Below, piece after piece: positions 27,554 to 37,386 of a stretch of 58,107 nucleotides of DNA. A model generated the notes under the pieces. It had not been told where the DNA came from and searched no databases. It was given only the letters and a program-made list of their open reading frames with translations. Position 1 is the stretch's first letter. Every line of letters starts with the position of its first letter. The DNA lies in NCBI GenBank assembly GCA_002167435.2, contig NHBR02000092.1, forward strand, positions 1-58,107, written 5' to 3'. This stretch comes from Allomuricauda sp. TMED12. Its GTDB lineage: Bacteria; Bacteroidota; Bacteroidia; Flavobacteriales; Flavobacteriaceae. Made by a program: the position numbers and the translations under genes.

Positions 27554-28414
27554 ATGGAAAAGAAACGGATTATATTACCAACGGATTTTTCCAAGAATTC
27601 ATGGAACGCCATTGATTACGCTTTGCAAGTCTTCAAAGAAGTTCCGTGTGATTTCTTTCTTCTGAACTCTTATCAGGTAGGGGCTTCGGGCTTGTCAACA
27701 AAAATGGCAGGAGCCAACGACACCCGGTTGTATAATTTAATCAAAGAACAATCTGAACGCGAATTAAATCGGGAACTCGAGAAAATCCAGGAATTGGACA
27801 AGAATCCCAAGCATAAATTTTTTCTTAGGTCCGTTGCCGGTACTCTTGTCAATGCCATTGGAAAAACAGTGTATAATGAGGAAATTGATTATATCATAAT
27901 GGGGACCAAGGGAGCATCCGGATTACAGGAAGTTTTTATGGGAAGCAATACCTATAAAGTTATCAAAGAGATAGATTTTTGTCCGGTTATAGCTGTACCC
28001 GATGATTATAGACCCGATGGAAATATGGATTCCATATTGTTGGCAACAGGATATGAACACCTATTTGAAAATTACGAATTAAAGCCCGTGTTGAACTTTG
28101 CGGAACATTTCAAAGCCAAGATATGGATTACTCATGTAGGCAGCTTGGATGAGCTCACTAAAGAACAAAAAGCTTCTAAAATCGCATTGGAAAAACGTTT
28201 AAAATCCGTCAATTTTGAGTTTGTAGAGGTAGAGAAAGATACCTCGGTGAACCAAACCATCCAGAAAGTTGTGGATATGGATAGATCCATAGATATGGTG
28301 GTCATGATCAATCAAGACCATTCTTTCTTTGAAAGGTTGACCAGGGAACCTGTGATCAAAAAAGTGTCTTTTAATACGACGGTCCCGTTTTTGGTCATTC
28401 ACTTATTTGAATAA
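27554..28414 (+). CDS. Tandem universal stress protein (UspA family)
   Basis: A 286-residue tandem Usp protein, paralogous to its upstream neighbour: RIILPTDFSKNSWNAIDYALQ opens domain 1, with IIMGTKGASGLQEVFMGSNT as the nucleotide-loop region. The second half (from about residue 155) is a diverged Usp fold ending VPFLVIHLFE. It is co-transcribed with the preceding gene. Its end lies 11 bp from the end of convergent trxA. Confidence 0.88.
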   Translation: MEKKRIILPTDFSKNSWNAIDYALQVFKEVPCDFFLLNSYQVGASGLSTKMAGANDTRLYNLIKEQSERELNRELEKIQELDKNPKHKFFLRSVAGTLVNAIGKTVYNEEIDYIIMGTKGASGLQEVFMGSNTYKVIKEIDFCPVIAVPDDYRPDGNMDSILLATGYEHLFENYELKPVLNFAEHFKAKIWITHVGSLDELTKEQKASKIALEKRLKSVNFEFVEVEKDTSVNQTIQKVVDMDRSIDMVVMINQDHSFFERLTREPVIKKVSFNTTVPFLVIHLFE

Positions 28415-28441
28415 AAAAACGCAAATCATAAAAACGATTTG
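28413..28441 (-). terminator. Probable intrinsic terminator of trxA
   Basis: On the minus strand CAAATC (41-36) pairs with GATTTG (27-22 of 284xx) around an 8-nt loop, followed by a run of seven T. The hairpin overlaps the last codons of trxA. The stem is short (6 bp), so confidence is moderate. Confidence 0.5.
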
Positions 28442-28725
28442 GCCAACTGTACAATCTCTCCTTTTTGGAGCACGCCGGATTTTCTCCAGAGTTGTTCACC
28501 ATTTTTGAAGAATATCATAGTGGGTACACCTCTAACTTGGTAGGTATTGGCGAGATTTTGGTTCTTGTCAACATCAATCTTTACAATTTTTAAAGAATCC
28601 CCCATTTCATCTTTTACCTGTTTTAAGATTGGTGCCAACATTTTACATGGACCGCACCACTCGGCGGAAAAATCGATAAGCGTTAATTTATCACTATTGA
28701 TCAATTCTGCAAAATTTCCTTTCAT
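28426..28725 (-). CDS. trxA: Thioredoxin
   Basis: A 99-residue cytoplasmic thioredoxin with the redox motif W23-C-G-P-C27 and the conserved cis-proline segment RGVPTMIFF (about residues 68-76). It is slightly shorter than the 105-110 residues usual for TrxA but has all core elements. It reduces protein disulfides. It stands alone and has a Crp/Fnr-like site (28776-28789) upstream with a weak -7 box at the same spacing as the hydrogenase promoters, so it may belong to the same regulon. Confidence 0.92.
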   Translation of the reverse strand: MKGNFAELINSDKLTLIDFSAEWCGPCKMLAPILKQVKDEMGDSLKIVKIDVDKNQNLANTYQVRGVPTMIFFKNGEQLWRKSGVLQKGEIVQLAKSFL

Positions 28726-28745
28726 CGCTCTAAAAATTATTTATC

Positions 28746-28789
28746 GCAATTTAGAAAAACCCTCATTTTTTTAAAGTGACTTATGTCAC
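28746..28789 (-). promoter_or_regulatory. Crp/Fnr-type site plus weak -7 box for trxA
   Basis: GTGAC-TTAT-GTCAC (28776-28789) is a perfect inverted repeat with a 4-bp centre. On the minus strand, at the spacing used elsewhere in this window, lies TAAATTGC (28753-28746), which keeps TAnnTT of the TAnnTTTG box. The plus-strand position shows no box, so trxA is the likelier target than the gene at 28881. Confidence 0.55.
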
Positions 28790-28880
28790 GTTTGTCATTA
28801 AGACCTTTACCAGCATGCGAGCAGGAGTTTGATCGAATACTTTTTCTATCTTTAACCACTGCACAACTAAACAAACTGCT

Positions 28881-29651
28881 TTGCACATGCATACAAAAAT
28901 CCCTGGATTTATTATCGCGCTATTGGTATTGGTCTCTTGCAAGAATGAGAAGAAAAAGGAAGAAACCGAAATTTGGCGAACCAAAAAAGCAGCCGTGGAA
29001 AACGCTGTCCATAACCAATTGTTGGATGTGGAAAAGGAGCAAGGCTGGGAGTTGCTCTTTGATGGTAAAACCATGGAAGGATGGCATTTATATAATGACC
29101 CGAATGCCGATTCTGTTTGGGAGGTGGTTGATGGTGAGCTTCATAGTAATGCCAACGATGAATCCTTAACGGCCGGCGATTTGGTGACGGATAAGTCCTA
29201 TACAAATTATGAACTAATGCTTGAATGGAAGATTTCCGGAAACGGGAATAGCGGGGTTTTTATCAATGTCCAAGAAATGCCCGAAGTGCCAACGGCATGG
29301 CAAAGTGGACCTGAATATCAAATATTGGGTGCGGACCATATGGATTACGATGTTCCTGAAAAGCGACCAGGCTGCCTTTACGCTTTCTTGCCCCAACAGA
29401 ATAAGGTCGAGATAAAACAAGGGGAGTGGAATAAAACCCGTATAAAACAAGTGGACGGTAAAATAGAATTCTATTTAAATGGGGTCCTTACTGCACAAGA
29501 AGATTTAAGCTCATCTGAATGGAAAGAAAAGATAGCGGAGACCCATTTTTCCAAGTACCCTGAGTTTGGCAAAACAACCCAGGGCAAAATAGCATTGCAA
29601 TATTGGTATTTTGAAACATGGTTCCGTAATATAAAAATCAGGGAATTATAA
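28881..29651 (+). CDS. DUF1080 (3-keto-disaccharide hydrolase-type) lipoprotein
   Basis: A 256-residue lipoprotein (LLVLVSC, C20; ATG at 28887 also possible). It contains a concanavalin-like DUF1080 domain: WELLFDGKTMEGWHLY, YTNYELMLEWKISGNGNSGVF, GPEYQILG, and a terminal W-F-R-N-I-K-I-R-E-L. Members of this Pfam family include 3-keto-glycoside hydrolases, others only bind carbohydrate. It is a single gene between trxA and a convergent S41 peptidase gene. Function beyond the family is unknown. Confidence 0.85.
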   Translation: MHMHTKIPGFIIALLVLVSCKNEKKKEETEIWRTKKAAVENAVHNQLLDVEKEQGWELLFDGKTMEGWHLYNDPNADSVWEVVDGELHSNANDESLTAGDLVTDKSYTNYELMLEWKISGNGNSGVFINVQEMPEVPTAWQSGPEYQILGADHMDYDVPEKRPGCLYAFLPQQNKVEIKQGEWNKTRIKQVDGKIEFYLNGVLTAQEDLSSSEWKEKIAETHFSKYPEFGKTTQGKIALQYWYFETWFRNIKIREL

Positions 29652-29699
29652 ATTTCGATTTGATATTATAATATGCCCAAGGACTATTACGTGTGCGGT

Positions 29700-31115
29700 T
29701 CAATTATTTTGATTCAATAATTCATATAGCCCTTCCAGTATTTCGTCTTTTTCGTCCAACAAATGATCTTTGATATAAATATCAGGGATTACACCTTCTT
29801 CATTAGTACTTCCACTGACGCGTACCATTTTTCCTTTGGAAACATGTACAACGATTCCAGTATTTGGAAGTGAATATTGAAATTGCGAAGCATATAGTGA
29901 AGCGTATTCTCCAGTTTCTTCACCAACAATGGTTCCAAAGCCGTAATCCTGAATTTGTGCAGCAGTAACCGTAGCTTGCGAGTGTGATTGGCGGTTGACC
30001 AAAACAAAGACCTTGCCCTGGAACCTTTTGGAAATCAGTTGAGGCTGGTAGGGTTCGAACTTATAATCGTAGACTTCACCACTTTCATGATTGAGTACTT
30101 TTTGCCAAAAGGTAGTGGTCGTATCGTAGTTTTTTCGGGCGTGTTCCTTTAAAAAATCACTGGTTTTTAGCTTAAAGCTTGAATTCCACTTGAATGGCCT
30201 GTTGGCAAAATGGGAAACCAAATAATCACTAAAAGAATCATCTCCACCGCCATTGTTTCTTAGGTCTATGATAAGGGATTCGCTCTTTCGTTTTTTTATC
30301 TCAGCAAAGGCTGAATCAATAAACTTTTGATATTTTTCTTCATCCCCGCTAAAGTTTCCGGGCTTGATATAGGCTGATTCATTGATGAATTTCAATTTTC
30401 TTTCAGAAGTAATCAATTCTGTTCTTTTCATTTCAAAACCTTCTATTAGGTCTATAGCGTCCACCATATAGGTTTTTGTAAGGCCATTTGAATTGATTGC
30501 GACCTCAAAATTGTCCTGTTTGCCATATATCTGCCAGTAATATCTTGGAAAGGAGTACAGCTCTAGTTTGGCATTTTTAAAATAGGCACGTTCGGCAGAG
30601 ATCAATGGATATATGTCCGATAAAATTTCGTCCATAGCCACACCATTGATACTAAGAATTTCTGAACCGATTTTGATGTTGTCGTTGGAGGACCAATTTT
30701 TTCGAATCAGCGATCTACCACCTTCAAAGGCAATTTCCAATGGAAAAACAGTACCTCCGGAATTTGCATACTCCCCATAGGATTTTCCTGGAAAACCAAT
30801 TTCGGTATGACCATTGTTTGCCTTGGAAATAACTTTTTGAAATAGGGAAGTAGCTTCCAATAAGCTAAAGCTGTCTTTTTTTATTTCTTGTTTGATTTGG
30901 TCATAGTTTGCATCAAACTCCGGTTTTGGCGTATAGGCATAAAGATTAAAATGTGTTTCTTCCAATGATTCCTTCAAGAATGCCATGTCTTCCAGTATTT
31001 CCTTTTTCGTGAAATGATGTTGAGCAACAATGTTTGTACAACAAAATAGGCCTGCGGCAAGTAAAGGTTTATACAACGGGGAGGAGAGTGAAAAAATAGT
31101 TTTCATCAATTTCAA
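29700..31115 (-). CDS. S41 family peptidase (tail-specific protease type), exported
   Basis: A 471-residue protein with a signal peptide (LLAAGLFCCTNIVA). The S41 core is recognisable by LIIDLRNNGGGDDSFSDYL (about residues 290-308), followed by VFVLVNRQSHSQATVTAAQIQDYG, where the Ser of SQA is the probable nucleophile, and TIVGEETGEYAS. A PDZ-like region (GSEILSINGVAMDEIL) precedes it. It is separated by 28 bp from the upstream AraC-type gene and may be co-transcribed. Substrate unknown. Confidence 0.85.
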   Translation of the reverse strand: MKLMKTIFSLSSPLYKPLLAAGLFCCTNIVAQHHFTKKEILEDMAFLKESLEETHFNLYAYTPKPEFDANYDQIKQEIKKDSFSLLEATSLFQKVISKANNGHTEIGFPGKSYGEYANSGGTVFPLEIAFEGGRSLIRKNWSSNDNIKIGSEILSINGVAMDEILSDIYPLISAERAYFKNAKLELYSFPRYYWQIYGKQDNFEVAINSNGLTKTYMVDAIDLIEGFEMKRTELITSERKLKFINESAYIKPGNFSGDEEKYQKFIDSAFAEIKKRKSESLIIDLRNNGGGDDSFSDYLVSHFANRPFKWNSSFKLKTSDFLKEHARKNYDTTTTFWQKVLNHESGEVYDYKFEPYQPQLISKRFQGKVFVLVNRQSHSQATVTAAQIQDYGFGTIVGEETGEYASLYASQFQYSLPNTGIVVHVSKGKMVRVSGSTNEEGVIPDIYIKDHLLDEKDEILEGLYELLNQNN

Positions 31116-31143
31116 ATTTTCCGCAAAACTAGAGGTAACCTAA

Positions 31144-32289
31144 CTACGGGACGACCGAATGCTTCTTTTCGGACTCTTTTTTTTGTTGATTCACATATTG
31201 GCTTGGGGTTTTGCCCGTAGTTTTTTTAAAGGCATCGTTGAAAGTGGATTTGGATTTAAACCCGCATTCAAAAGCAAGACCCAGCAAGGTCAGTTTTTTG
31301 TTTTCGGGGTCGGACGCCAACTGCTTGAATGCTTCAACACGATAGCTGTTTATGTACTCGTAAAAGTTTTTGGAAAAACTGCGATTAATGGTATGGGAAA
31401 CTTGTTTTGGGTTGAGGTCCACAAGTGCGGATAATTTTGCCAAATCCAGCTCTGGATCAAGATATGGTTTTTGGATTTCCATCACCTTAGTGATTTTATT
31501 CGCCCATTTGGGGTTGTGTGCGCCATCATCAGATTTTGTTTTTCTTGATGAGTAACCCGAAGTTTTGGTTCGCGCTTTTATGTAGCCTTTGAAACCAATC
31601 CAATAGCTTACAATGGCAAGTCCCACAAAAGCAGGTAGGAAATATGCATCTCTCAGGCCTCGGTCAAAAACAAAACGATCGATTTCGGTCAAAATATTCC
31701 ACCCGATCCAAAAGCCTGAATAAATTATTATTGGAGCCTTTAACCAATTCAAGGATTTGTTTTCCAAATTGGAAAAGCGTTGCTTCAACCAATTTTGATA
31801 TCGGAACAAGACCAAAAGTGATATTATGGTGTAAATAGTAATGGATAAAACACCCAACCATTGCTCGGCCAAATAGTATTTGGTATAGGGATGGGAAGGT
31901 GTATCGTAGAGTCCATCGGAACCAAGTCTGTAAAATGCAGTTCTGTAGAAAATAAATTCCAGTACTACCGGAACAAAATGAATCAGGTCTTTTTTGGAAA
32001 ACCTAAATTCATTGTCGGTGATACTCTTGGTATAGAAATACAAAGCTGGGCCAATACCATAAAGCATTTCCAATTGCACATACCTAAATGTTTCCATCAT
32101 TCCATAGCTTCTCATTACATTGACCAAGGCAATATTCAGTGCCATCAAGGCAAAAAAGAAGATTAGGAGGGATAAAAAGATGTTGGACTGGCTTCGTGGG
32201 CGTTTGATCAGTAATAAAACGCCCAATACAAGGGCCTGTGCGGCAAAAACAAATATAATTGTTGTTAAAATTGGATTTGGCGAACTCAT
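31144..32289 (-). CDS. Membrane-anchored AraC-family transcriptional regulator
   Basis: A 381-residue protein. The N-terminal 240 residues contain about seven hydrophobic helices (for example TTIIFVFAAQALVLGVLLLI), and the C-terminal region (about 268-370) is an AraC helix-turn-helix: DLAKLSALVDLNPKQVSHTINR and LLGLAFECGFKSKSTFNDAFKKTTGKTPSQY. This 7TM-AraC architecture is frequent in Flavobacteriia. The target and signal are not evident; the adjacent S41 peptidase gene is a candidate. Confidence 0.88.
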   Translation of the reverse strand: MSSPNPILTTIIFVFAAQALVLGVLLLIKRPRSQSNIFLSLLIFFFALMALNIALVNVMRSYGMMETFRYVQLEMLYGIGPALYFYTKSITDNEFRFSKKDLIHFVPVVLEFIFYRTAFYRLGSDGLYDTPSHPYTKYYLAEQWLGVLSITIYTIISLLVLFRYQNWLKQRFSNLENKSLNWLKAPIIIYSGFWIGWNILTEIDRFVFDRGLRDAYFLPAFVGLAIVSYWIGFKGYIKARTKTSGYSSRKTKSDDGAHNPKWANKITKVMEIQKPYLDPELDLAKLSALVDLNPKQVSHTINRSFSKNFYEYINSYRVEAFKQLASDPENKKLTLLGLAFECGFKSKSTFNDAFKKTTGKTPSQYVNQQKKESEKKHSVVP

Positions 32290-32322
32290 CAGGGCGCTAA
32301 GTTAACCAATTCCCAAGGTAAC

Positions 32323-33324
32323 TTAGTATTCCAATCTTTTGCGGTTCAGTAATATTTTAGCATAGTCACGTGCCATTCTATCCCCGAACTCTTGATAGGC
32401 GCGTTGGGCCCATTCCAATGCCAAATCGGTTTCCCCTTTGACTTCGTAAGCCACGGCAAGATTGTGCGCGGCTCTTCCTGCGGATTTACCTCGATTATTG
32501 GCTACATTGGTCCAGATTTCAATGGCATTGTCCCAGTTGGCCACTTCGCTGCTTCTCCAGCCAGCGGCAAATTGGTTTTTGTCCCTGCCTTTGCCTTTTT
32601 TGTACATATCGCGTCTTACCCTGTAATAACTGGTAAAAAATCGATGGGTATAGTCCATACCAGCGGCATAGGCCGTTTCTGGAAGTGCCGATAACGGTGC
32701 GGCTCCGCTAAAAAGGTCAAAATCCATGAAATAGGTCTGTTGATATTGATCCATAATGGTCTTGGAATATGGATCGTAAAGTCTCCAAAAACTTCTAACG
32801 TTGACCCTTGCACGTCTTGGAAATCGGGTGTTGGTACGCCCTGTCTCCAAGACCGAAGTAACCTGATTCACTGCATTCGCAATTACAAAATCTGAATTGG
32901 AGTCAAAGTTTTCCAATACCAAGAGTACATCGGCATTGGCCGATTCACAAATGTCGTTTACTTGGTCCCAACTCAAAATTTCTGGTGTTTTTCTGGTACC
33001 TGTACCATAAAGGCGAACGGTTGGAGGTATTACAGCTTTCAGGTGATTGCTGTTTTGTAACCCATCAAAAAAACCTTTTACAGCCTCGTCGGAAGCCAAT
33101 TTGTCCGATCCTGCAATCTCTCCCGTTGCTATGGATTCCAGGGTTTTATTGCCTTTATCCTCTTCTTTGGTAAGTGAACGGTTGACTACAGCTATATTAT
33201 TAATACTCTCGGGCAAAATGAGCTCGGGTTCTTGGGGGTAATCAAGGTAAACAAACCCTGAACTGGCACAGGAGACCAAACTACAAGTAATTACAGAAAG
33301 CAGTAAAAGGTTAAAGTTTTTCAT
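32323..33324 (-). CDS. DUF6340-type lipoprotein with TPR-like C-terminus
   Basis: Start set at 33324, where a lipoprotein signal begins (MKNFNLLLL... SLVSC); the frame opens 15 codons earlier without a plausible signal. The 333-residue product has IAVVNRSLT near the N-terminus and an adenine/ALEWAQRAYQEFG-type TPR-like helix pair near the end. It resembles the DUF6340 lipoproteins of Bacteroidota, which have no known function. It stands alone between the AraC gene and the dabA terminator. Confidence 0.7.
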   Translation of the reverse strand: MKNFNLLLLSVITCSLVSCASSGFVYLDYPQEPELILPESINNIAVVNRSLTKEEDKGNKTLESIATGEIAGSDKLASDEAVKGFFDGLQNSNHLKAVIPPTVRLYGTGTRKTPEILSWDQVNDICESANADVLLVLENFDSNSDFVIANAVNQVTSVLETGRTNTRFPRRARVNVRSFWRLYDPYSKTIMDQYQQTYFMDFDLFSGAAPLSALPETAYAAGMDYTHRFFTSYYRVRRDMYKKGKGRDKNQFAAGWRSSEVANWDNAIEIWTNVANNRGKSAGRAAHNLAVAYEVKGETDLALEWAQRAYQEFGDRMARDYAKILLNRKRLEY

Positions 33325-33451
33325 AATTGTAAGGTTTTGGGAGATGGTAAAACGCAATAAACGTGCCATTGCAAAATATGAATGGTTTTTCCATATTCTA
33401 CAACGTGGAAGTATTTATTTTATTATCAAGGTGTTACATGTTTTTAGGATC

Positions 33452-33482
33452 AAAAAAACCTGTAAATTTTCATTTACAGGTT
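33452..33482 (-). terminator. Intrinsic terminator after dabA
   Basis: AACCTGTAAAT (33457-33467) pairs with ATTTACAGGTT (33472-33482), a perfect 11-bp stem with a 4-nt loop. On the minus strand it is followed by a run of seven T. It lies 45 bp past the dabA stop. Confidence 0.9.
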
Positions 33483-33526
33483 CCACGTTCAAATCAAACT
33501 TGCTCTTGCTAATTGAGAACAATCGT

Positions 33527-35911
33527 TTATACCAGAACTTCTTCCGGCATGTTTCTTCTTGGAGATATTTTAGCTTTTACCTCCTTGTCCTTGCATGTAG
33601 ATGTCCATTTTCCATCTTCATTATAGCGATAGAAAGTTCCACCTTCCAAAGGATCCATAATTATAAGATAAATCCAACCATTATCTGCCAATGCTTTTAT
33701 GTTTCCATTTTTTGCCAATATGGATTTGACTTGGTTCAAAGGTGCTTGAATAACCACCGAAAGACGAAGGGGTGGGTGGTAGGGCTCGTCCTTGAAAGTG
33801 TAAAGCGATTCCCAAGGAAGACCTGTTTTAAGGTCGCCACTGTTTCCTTGGACCACTCCAAATTTCCCCGTGATATTATGGGTTACCTTGGTTCCTCCAC
33901 CAAATTTGTCATTGTCTACCGTGGAGAAATAGTAATGGTTGTTTATCCATTGTGTAACTACCATGGGACCTTGCATAATGGTTTCTAGGACATGTCCTTC
34001 TTTATCGGTTTTCCAATCATAGGAGTGTAGAAAGGAACGCCCATCCAGTGCTAGGTTTTGGGTTGCTTTTCTTGGTGCGATGATAAAACTCGCATTTTTT
34101 GCCAATCCCCATTCCGGTCTTGTTTCGCCCCAGTTACTGGCATTGGTTTGGGCATGCGAAATACTGTTTCTGGTGGCTCCCAATCTTTCTTGAGTAGCTG
34201 TTTCTTGTACTTTTTGTAAATCTATTTTCAAAGCTTCCACTTGTTTTTGATGCGATTCGGGTAAACTGGAATCAAAAAGCACTATTTCGTCTGTTGTTGT
34301 GTTGTGTTCTGCACCTAGGAAAAAAGTAGTTTCTGGAATTTCCATTTGGAACTTTTCTTTTAAAATCTGCCTTACCTCGGAGTCGTTGGCTAATTTGGCC
34401 AACATTCGCGCATTATGCCTGCCTGGACTTGCGGCACACGCACCGCAATCCAAACTGGAGCCAAAAGGGTTATTGGCCGAATGACTTCCATGGCCTACGA
34501 ACAAGATAAGTGGGGCAAACTGCTTCCATCCCATTAATTCAAAAGCCGACTTAACAATCGTTGCTTTTTCTTCTGCGGGAATATTGAGGTCTTGCTCGTT
34601 GCCCCAATTGGATTGATGCAGTTGAGGTTCGCAAACAGACTCATACCTGGAGTTGTTTCGTTGCGAAAAGCGGTAAAGTGGTGCAGGTGCTATTGTCCTA
34701 ATCAATAATTGCATTCCATAAAAAAAACCTGAACCTTCCACAAAACCAAATGTAGAGGGCAACATATTCTTCATTCGCTTTAGAAAATAGTTCCAAAATT
34801 TTCGTACTTCATTTTTTCTATCCTGGACTTTTTTCTCGTCACTTTTGTTGTTCTGCGCTAATTCGGTCACCGAATAACATGAATCTACAATCGGGGGGCA
34901 CGACTTATGGGAAATACCGTCTTTTGAGCTTTCATAATCCATGGGAATACCAAAAAAACCGGCATAACCAAAAGTTTCATAATCTCCGGTGGATTCCACA
35001 TGCCTTCGAATGAGTTCCGATCTGGTGTCGATACAAAAGGCAAATTGGGCATAGGGTGTATAATTAGAAAGCTGATTTTTTTGCGTAGAGATGGATTCTT
35101 TTTCAAGATGGGACATAAGTCGCTTCTGCCAACTTTGCTCCCATGCCATAAGCCAAAGGTATTGTAGCTTCATTATTTCCGAATCGCCCTTGTTTTCAAT
35201 AACTACGGGAAAAATTTCCTTTTTCAATTGCTTGGCGGTCAATAGCCTGACCGCTAGGTAGTCTTTTAGCTCAATTGGGTAGGCCTCTTGCCACGCTTGT
35301 GTGCTTCTATGTTTAATGTAACCCGTCCAACCTGGCAATGCGGCCAATTGATGGGTAAATATAGTTAGGACCTCTTGTTCTGAATACCCTGATAATATTT
35401 CAGAAAGGGCCTCATCACTGGTTTTCGGAATATCCTTACGTTGTATTTTTCCAATTTCAGCATCATAGGGGGCCAATTGCCTCCACGCCTTATAAAAACC
35501 TGATTTTTTATGGGGCATTTCCCATTCGGCAAGACCCTCATCCATAAAGGCGGATAACCATTTTACCATGATCCTGTCTAAATCATGGTTTTGGTTTAGG
35601 ATTTGAATCGGCCGCTCGGATTCCATTTGTTTCAAATAGGATTCCGGTGTTGCTTCGAATCCATTTTCTTTCAATATGTTAACGAGTTCTACTTTTTCTA
35701 TCTCTTCACTTTCCCAAGCCTTACGATAAATTGATGCGTCCGGATATACCCTGGCATTCAATATTTGTTTAGCTTGACTAACAGCTTCTGAAAATGGTAA
35801 CTGTTCGTAACCACTAAGTGGATTGGATGTTACAAAGGAATATAGGGGCCAAGTATTTCCAATAAGCTTGGAGGCTTCTTCAATTTGGTTTTTCAGGTTT
35901 ATTAGCTTCAT
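33527..35911 (-). CDS. dabA: DabA (DUF2309), inorganic carbon transporter subunit
   Basis: A 794-residue DUF2309 protein. The beta-carbonic-anhydrase-like zinc site is intact: C293 and D295 in FAFCIDTRSE, H474 in FVGHGSH, and C489 in SSLDCGAC. The His-to-Cys spacing of 15 equals that reported for Halothiobacillus DabA (H524, C539). DabA works with the NuoL-like DabB to convert CO2 to bicarbonate in an energy-coupled, one-way manner at the cytoplasmic face of the membrane. Its start overlaps the dabB stop by 4 bp, indicating translational coupling. A terminator follows. No carboxysome or RuBisCO gene is nearby. Confidence 0.92.
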   Translation of the reverse strand: MKLINLKNQIEEASKLIGNTWPLYSFVTSNPLSGYEQLPFSEAVSQAKQILNARVYPDASIYRKAWESEEIEKVELVNILKENGFEATPESYLKQMESERPIQILNQNHDLDRIMVKWLSAFMDEGLAEWEMPHKKSGFYKAWRQLAPYDAEIGKIQRKDIPKTSDEALSEILSGYSEQEVLTIFTHQLAALPGWTGYIKHRSTQAWQEAYPIELKDYLAVRLLTAKQLKKEIFPVVIENKGDSEIMKLQYLWLMAWEQSWQKRLMSHLEKESISTQKNQLSNYTPYAQFAFCIDTRSELIRRHVESTGDYETFGYAGFFGIPMDYESSKDGISHKSCPPIVDSCYSVTELAQNNKSDEKKVQDRKNEVRKFWNYFLKRMKNMLPSTFGFVEGSGFFYGMQLLIRTIAPAPLYRFSQRNNSRYESVCEPQLHQSNWGNEQDLNIPAEEKATIVKSAFELMGWKQFAPLILFVGHGSHSANNPFGSSLDCGACAASPGRHNARMLAKLANDSEVRQILKEKFQMEIPETTFFLGAEHNTTTDEIVLFDSSLPESHQKQVEALKIDLQKVQETATQERLGATRNSISHAQTNASNWGETRPEWGLAKNASFIIAPRKATQNLALDGRSFLHSYDWKTDKEGHVLETIMQGPMVVTQWINNHYYFSTVDNDKFGGGTKVTHNITGKFGVVQGNSGDLKTGLPWESLYTFKDEPYHPPLRLSVVIQAPLNQVKSILAKNGNIKALADNGWIYLIIMDPLEGGTFYRYNEDGKWTSTCKDKEVKAKISPRRNMPEEVLV

Positions 35912-37365
35912 TGAAATTTGGATTTATACATTAAAATTGTACGATTTTTGGGCTGTGAGAGGTTGAGCAATTTGACATATATCCACGGAATTTTGCGATA
36001 GATGCCAAGTTTCATTAGAAAAAAACCGATCAAGAACACAATACCAAAAACAATTTGGGTTATTGATAGCTGAGTAGGCGAAGCCACTAAAGGCATGTCT
36101 ACCATAAGTTCGGTAACACCATTATAGATCAACGAATACACACCAATACCTGAAATAAAAAGAACAGGTGGAAGTATGATTCTCTGAATTCCTGAAAGCG
36201 GATTATGCTTTAGGATATTATAAGTAGCCTGTCCTATTGTAATCGATACGATGAGCGTAAGGAAGATACCGCTATCCAAATGCATTCCCTTGCCAGTGAA
36301 CAGGACAAAGAGGTATGCGCCCATTAGACTGAACAATAGAACAATAAGCGCTTGAAACCATTTTATCCGGATTACTGGTGGTTCGGTGGGTCTTGATTGT
36401 TCAATTTCTTCACCGGATGAAAGAAAAAGATAGGCTTTGTAAAACCCGTGCAGGATCAAATGGGCAATTGCCGCATTGAAAAATCCCAATCCACATTGCA
36501 TAATCATAAAACCCATCTGGGCAATGGTGGAACACGCCAAGCGTTGCTTAACGTTGACTTGAATCAATTTGGTGAATTGAGCCAGTATCGCTGTAAGTCC
36601 ACCAATAACCAGCAGTATTTCCAATGTATTGGAAGCAATCAGTAGAGGCGCAAACAAGGTCAGTAATATCCCGGAACCATTTACAAAACCCGCATGCATC
36701 AATGCGGATGCAGGGGTAGGTGCGGTCATGGCGGAAAGTAACCATTTGTGAAATGGAAATATAGCTGATTGTATCAGTGCAGCCATAATAATGCACAAGG
36801 CCGAAATGATTTTGATATAGCCTGGTGCTTGCCCTATTGAAGCGATCCATTCACTTATCGTGATGGTATTGTTAAAAGATGCCGGTAACAGAAGGCCTAT
36901 ACTTAAAAAAACACTGCTGATGATGAAGTATTGCCGCGTAAATCTTTTGGCTTCCCGCGCATCTCCCCAATTGGAATCCAGACCTATCAATCCAGACATG
37001 ATGGTGCCCATGAGCAACCAACTCAGCAGCAGTAAAACAAGGTGCTCGGATACTACAAAAAGCATTACGCCCAGTGTGAATCCAAGGGACAAAAACATAA
37101 ACTTTGTTTTTTGGTCCTTGTCTTTGAAGTACGCGTTGGCGTATGTTCCAATTATCGCACTAAAAAACGTTATGGTGGTCCATAACAATGAGGTAAATCC
37201 GTTTATTCTAAAAAGATTTTCCCATCGCCAATCAGGAATATTTGGGTAAAAAGAGATGGCAAAAGTCAGATTGGCCAAAAAGAATGCCCAAAATAAAACC
37301 GGGATTGTCCCGGTAATATCAGTTTTTTTGGAAGAGATTTTGATGGTACTCGTTATTGGTGTCAT
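35908..37365 (-). CDS. dabB: DabB, NuoL/MrpA-like membrane subunit
   Basis: A 485-residue protein with about 13 hydrophobic helices and the proton-channel antiporter-like core: FPFHKWLLSAMTAPTPASALMHAGFVNGSGILL (around residues 200-235) and LILHGFYKAYLFLSSG. These match complex I subunit L-type proteins, but the neighbour is dabA and no other nuo or mrp gene is present, so it is the cation-coupled partner of DabA. It is preceded by a 66-residue membrane protein gene 21 bp upstream. Confidence 0.9.
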   Translation of the reverse strand: MTPITSTIKISSKKTDITGTIPVLFWAFFLANLTFAISFYPNIPDWRWENLFRINGFTSLLWTTITFFSAIIGTYANAYFKDKDQKTKFMFLSLGFTLGVMLFVVSEHLVLLLLSWLLMGTIMSGLIGLDSNWGDAREAKRFTRQYFIISSVFLSIGLLLPASFNNTITISEWIASIGQAPGYIKIISALCIIMAALIQSAIFPFHKWLLSAMTAPTPASALMHAGFVNGSGILLTLFAPLLIASNTLEILLVIGGLTAILAQFTKLIQVNVKQRLACSTIAQMGFMIMQCGLGFFNAAIAHLILHGFYKAYLFLSSGEEIEQSRPTEPPVIRIKWFQALIVLLFSLMGAYLFVLFTGKGMHLDSGIFLTLIVSITIGQATYNILKHNPLSGIQRIILPPVLFISGIGVYSLIYNGVTELMVDMPLVASPTQLSITQIVFGIVFLIGFFLMKLGIYRKIPWIYVKLLNLSQPKNRTILMYKSKFQ

Positions 37366-37386
37366 TATCTTGGTGGTTTTAAAGAA

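Noticed and set aside
33344..33988. Plus-strand frame of 214 codons
   Set aside because: It overlaps the end of dabA and its terminator on the opposite strand; its composition (many Cys, Phe, Ile) is that of an antisense shadow, and dabA has clear family motifs.
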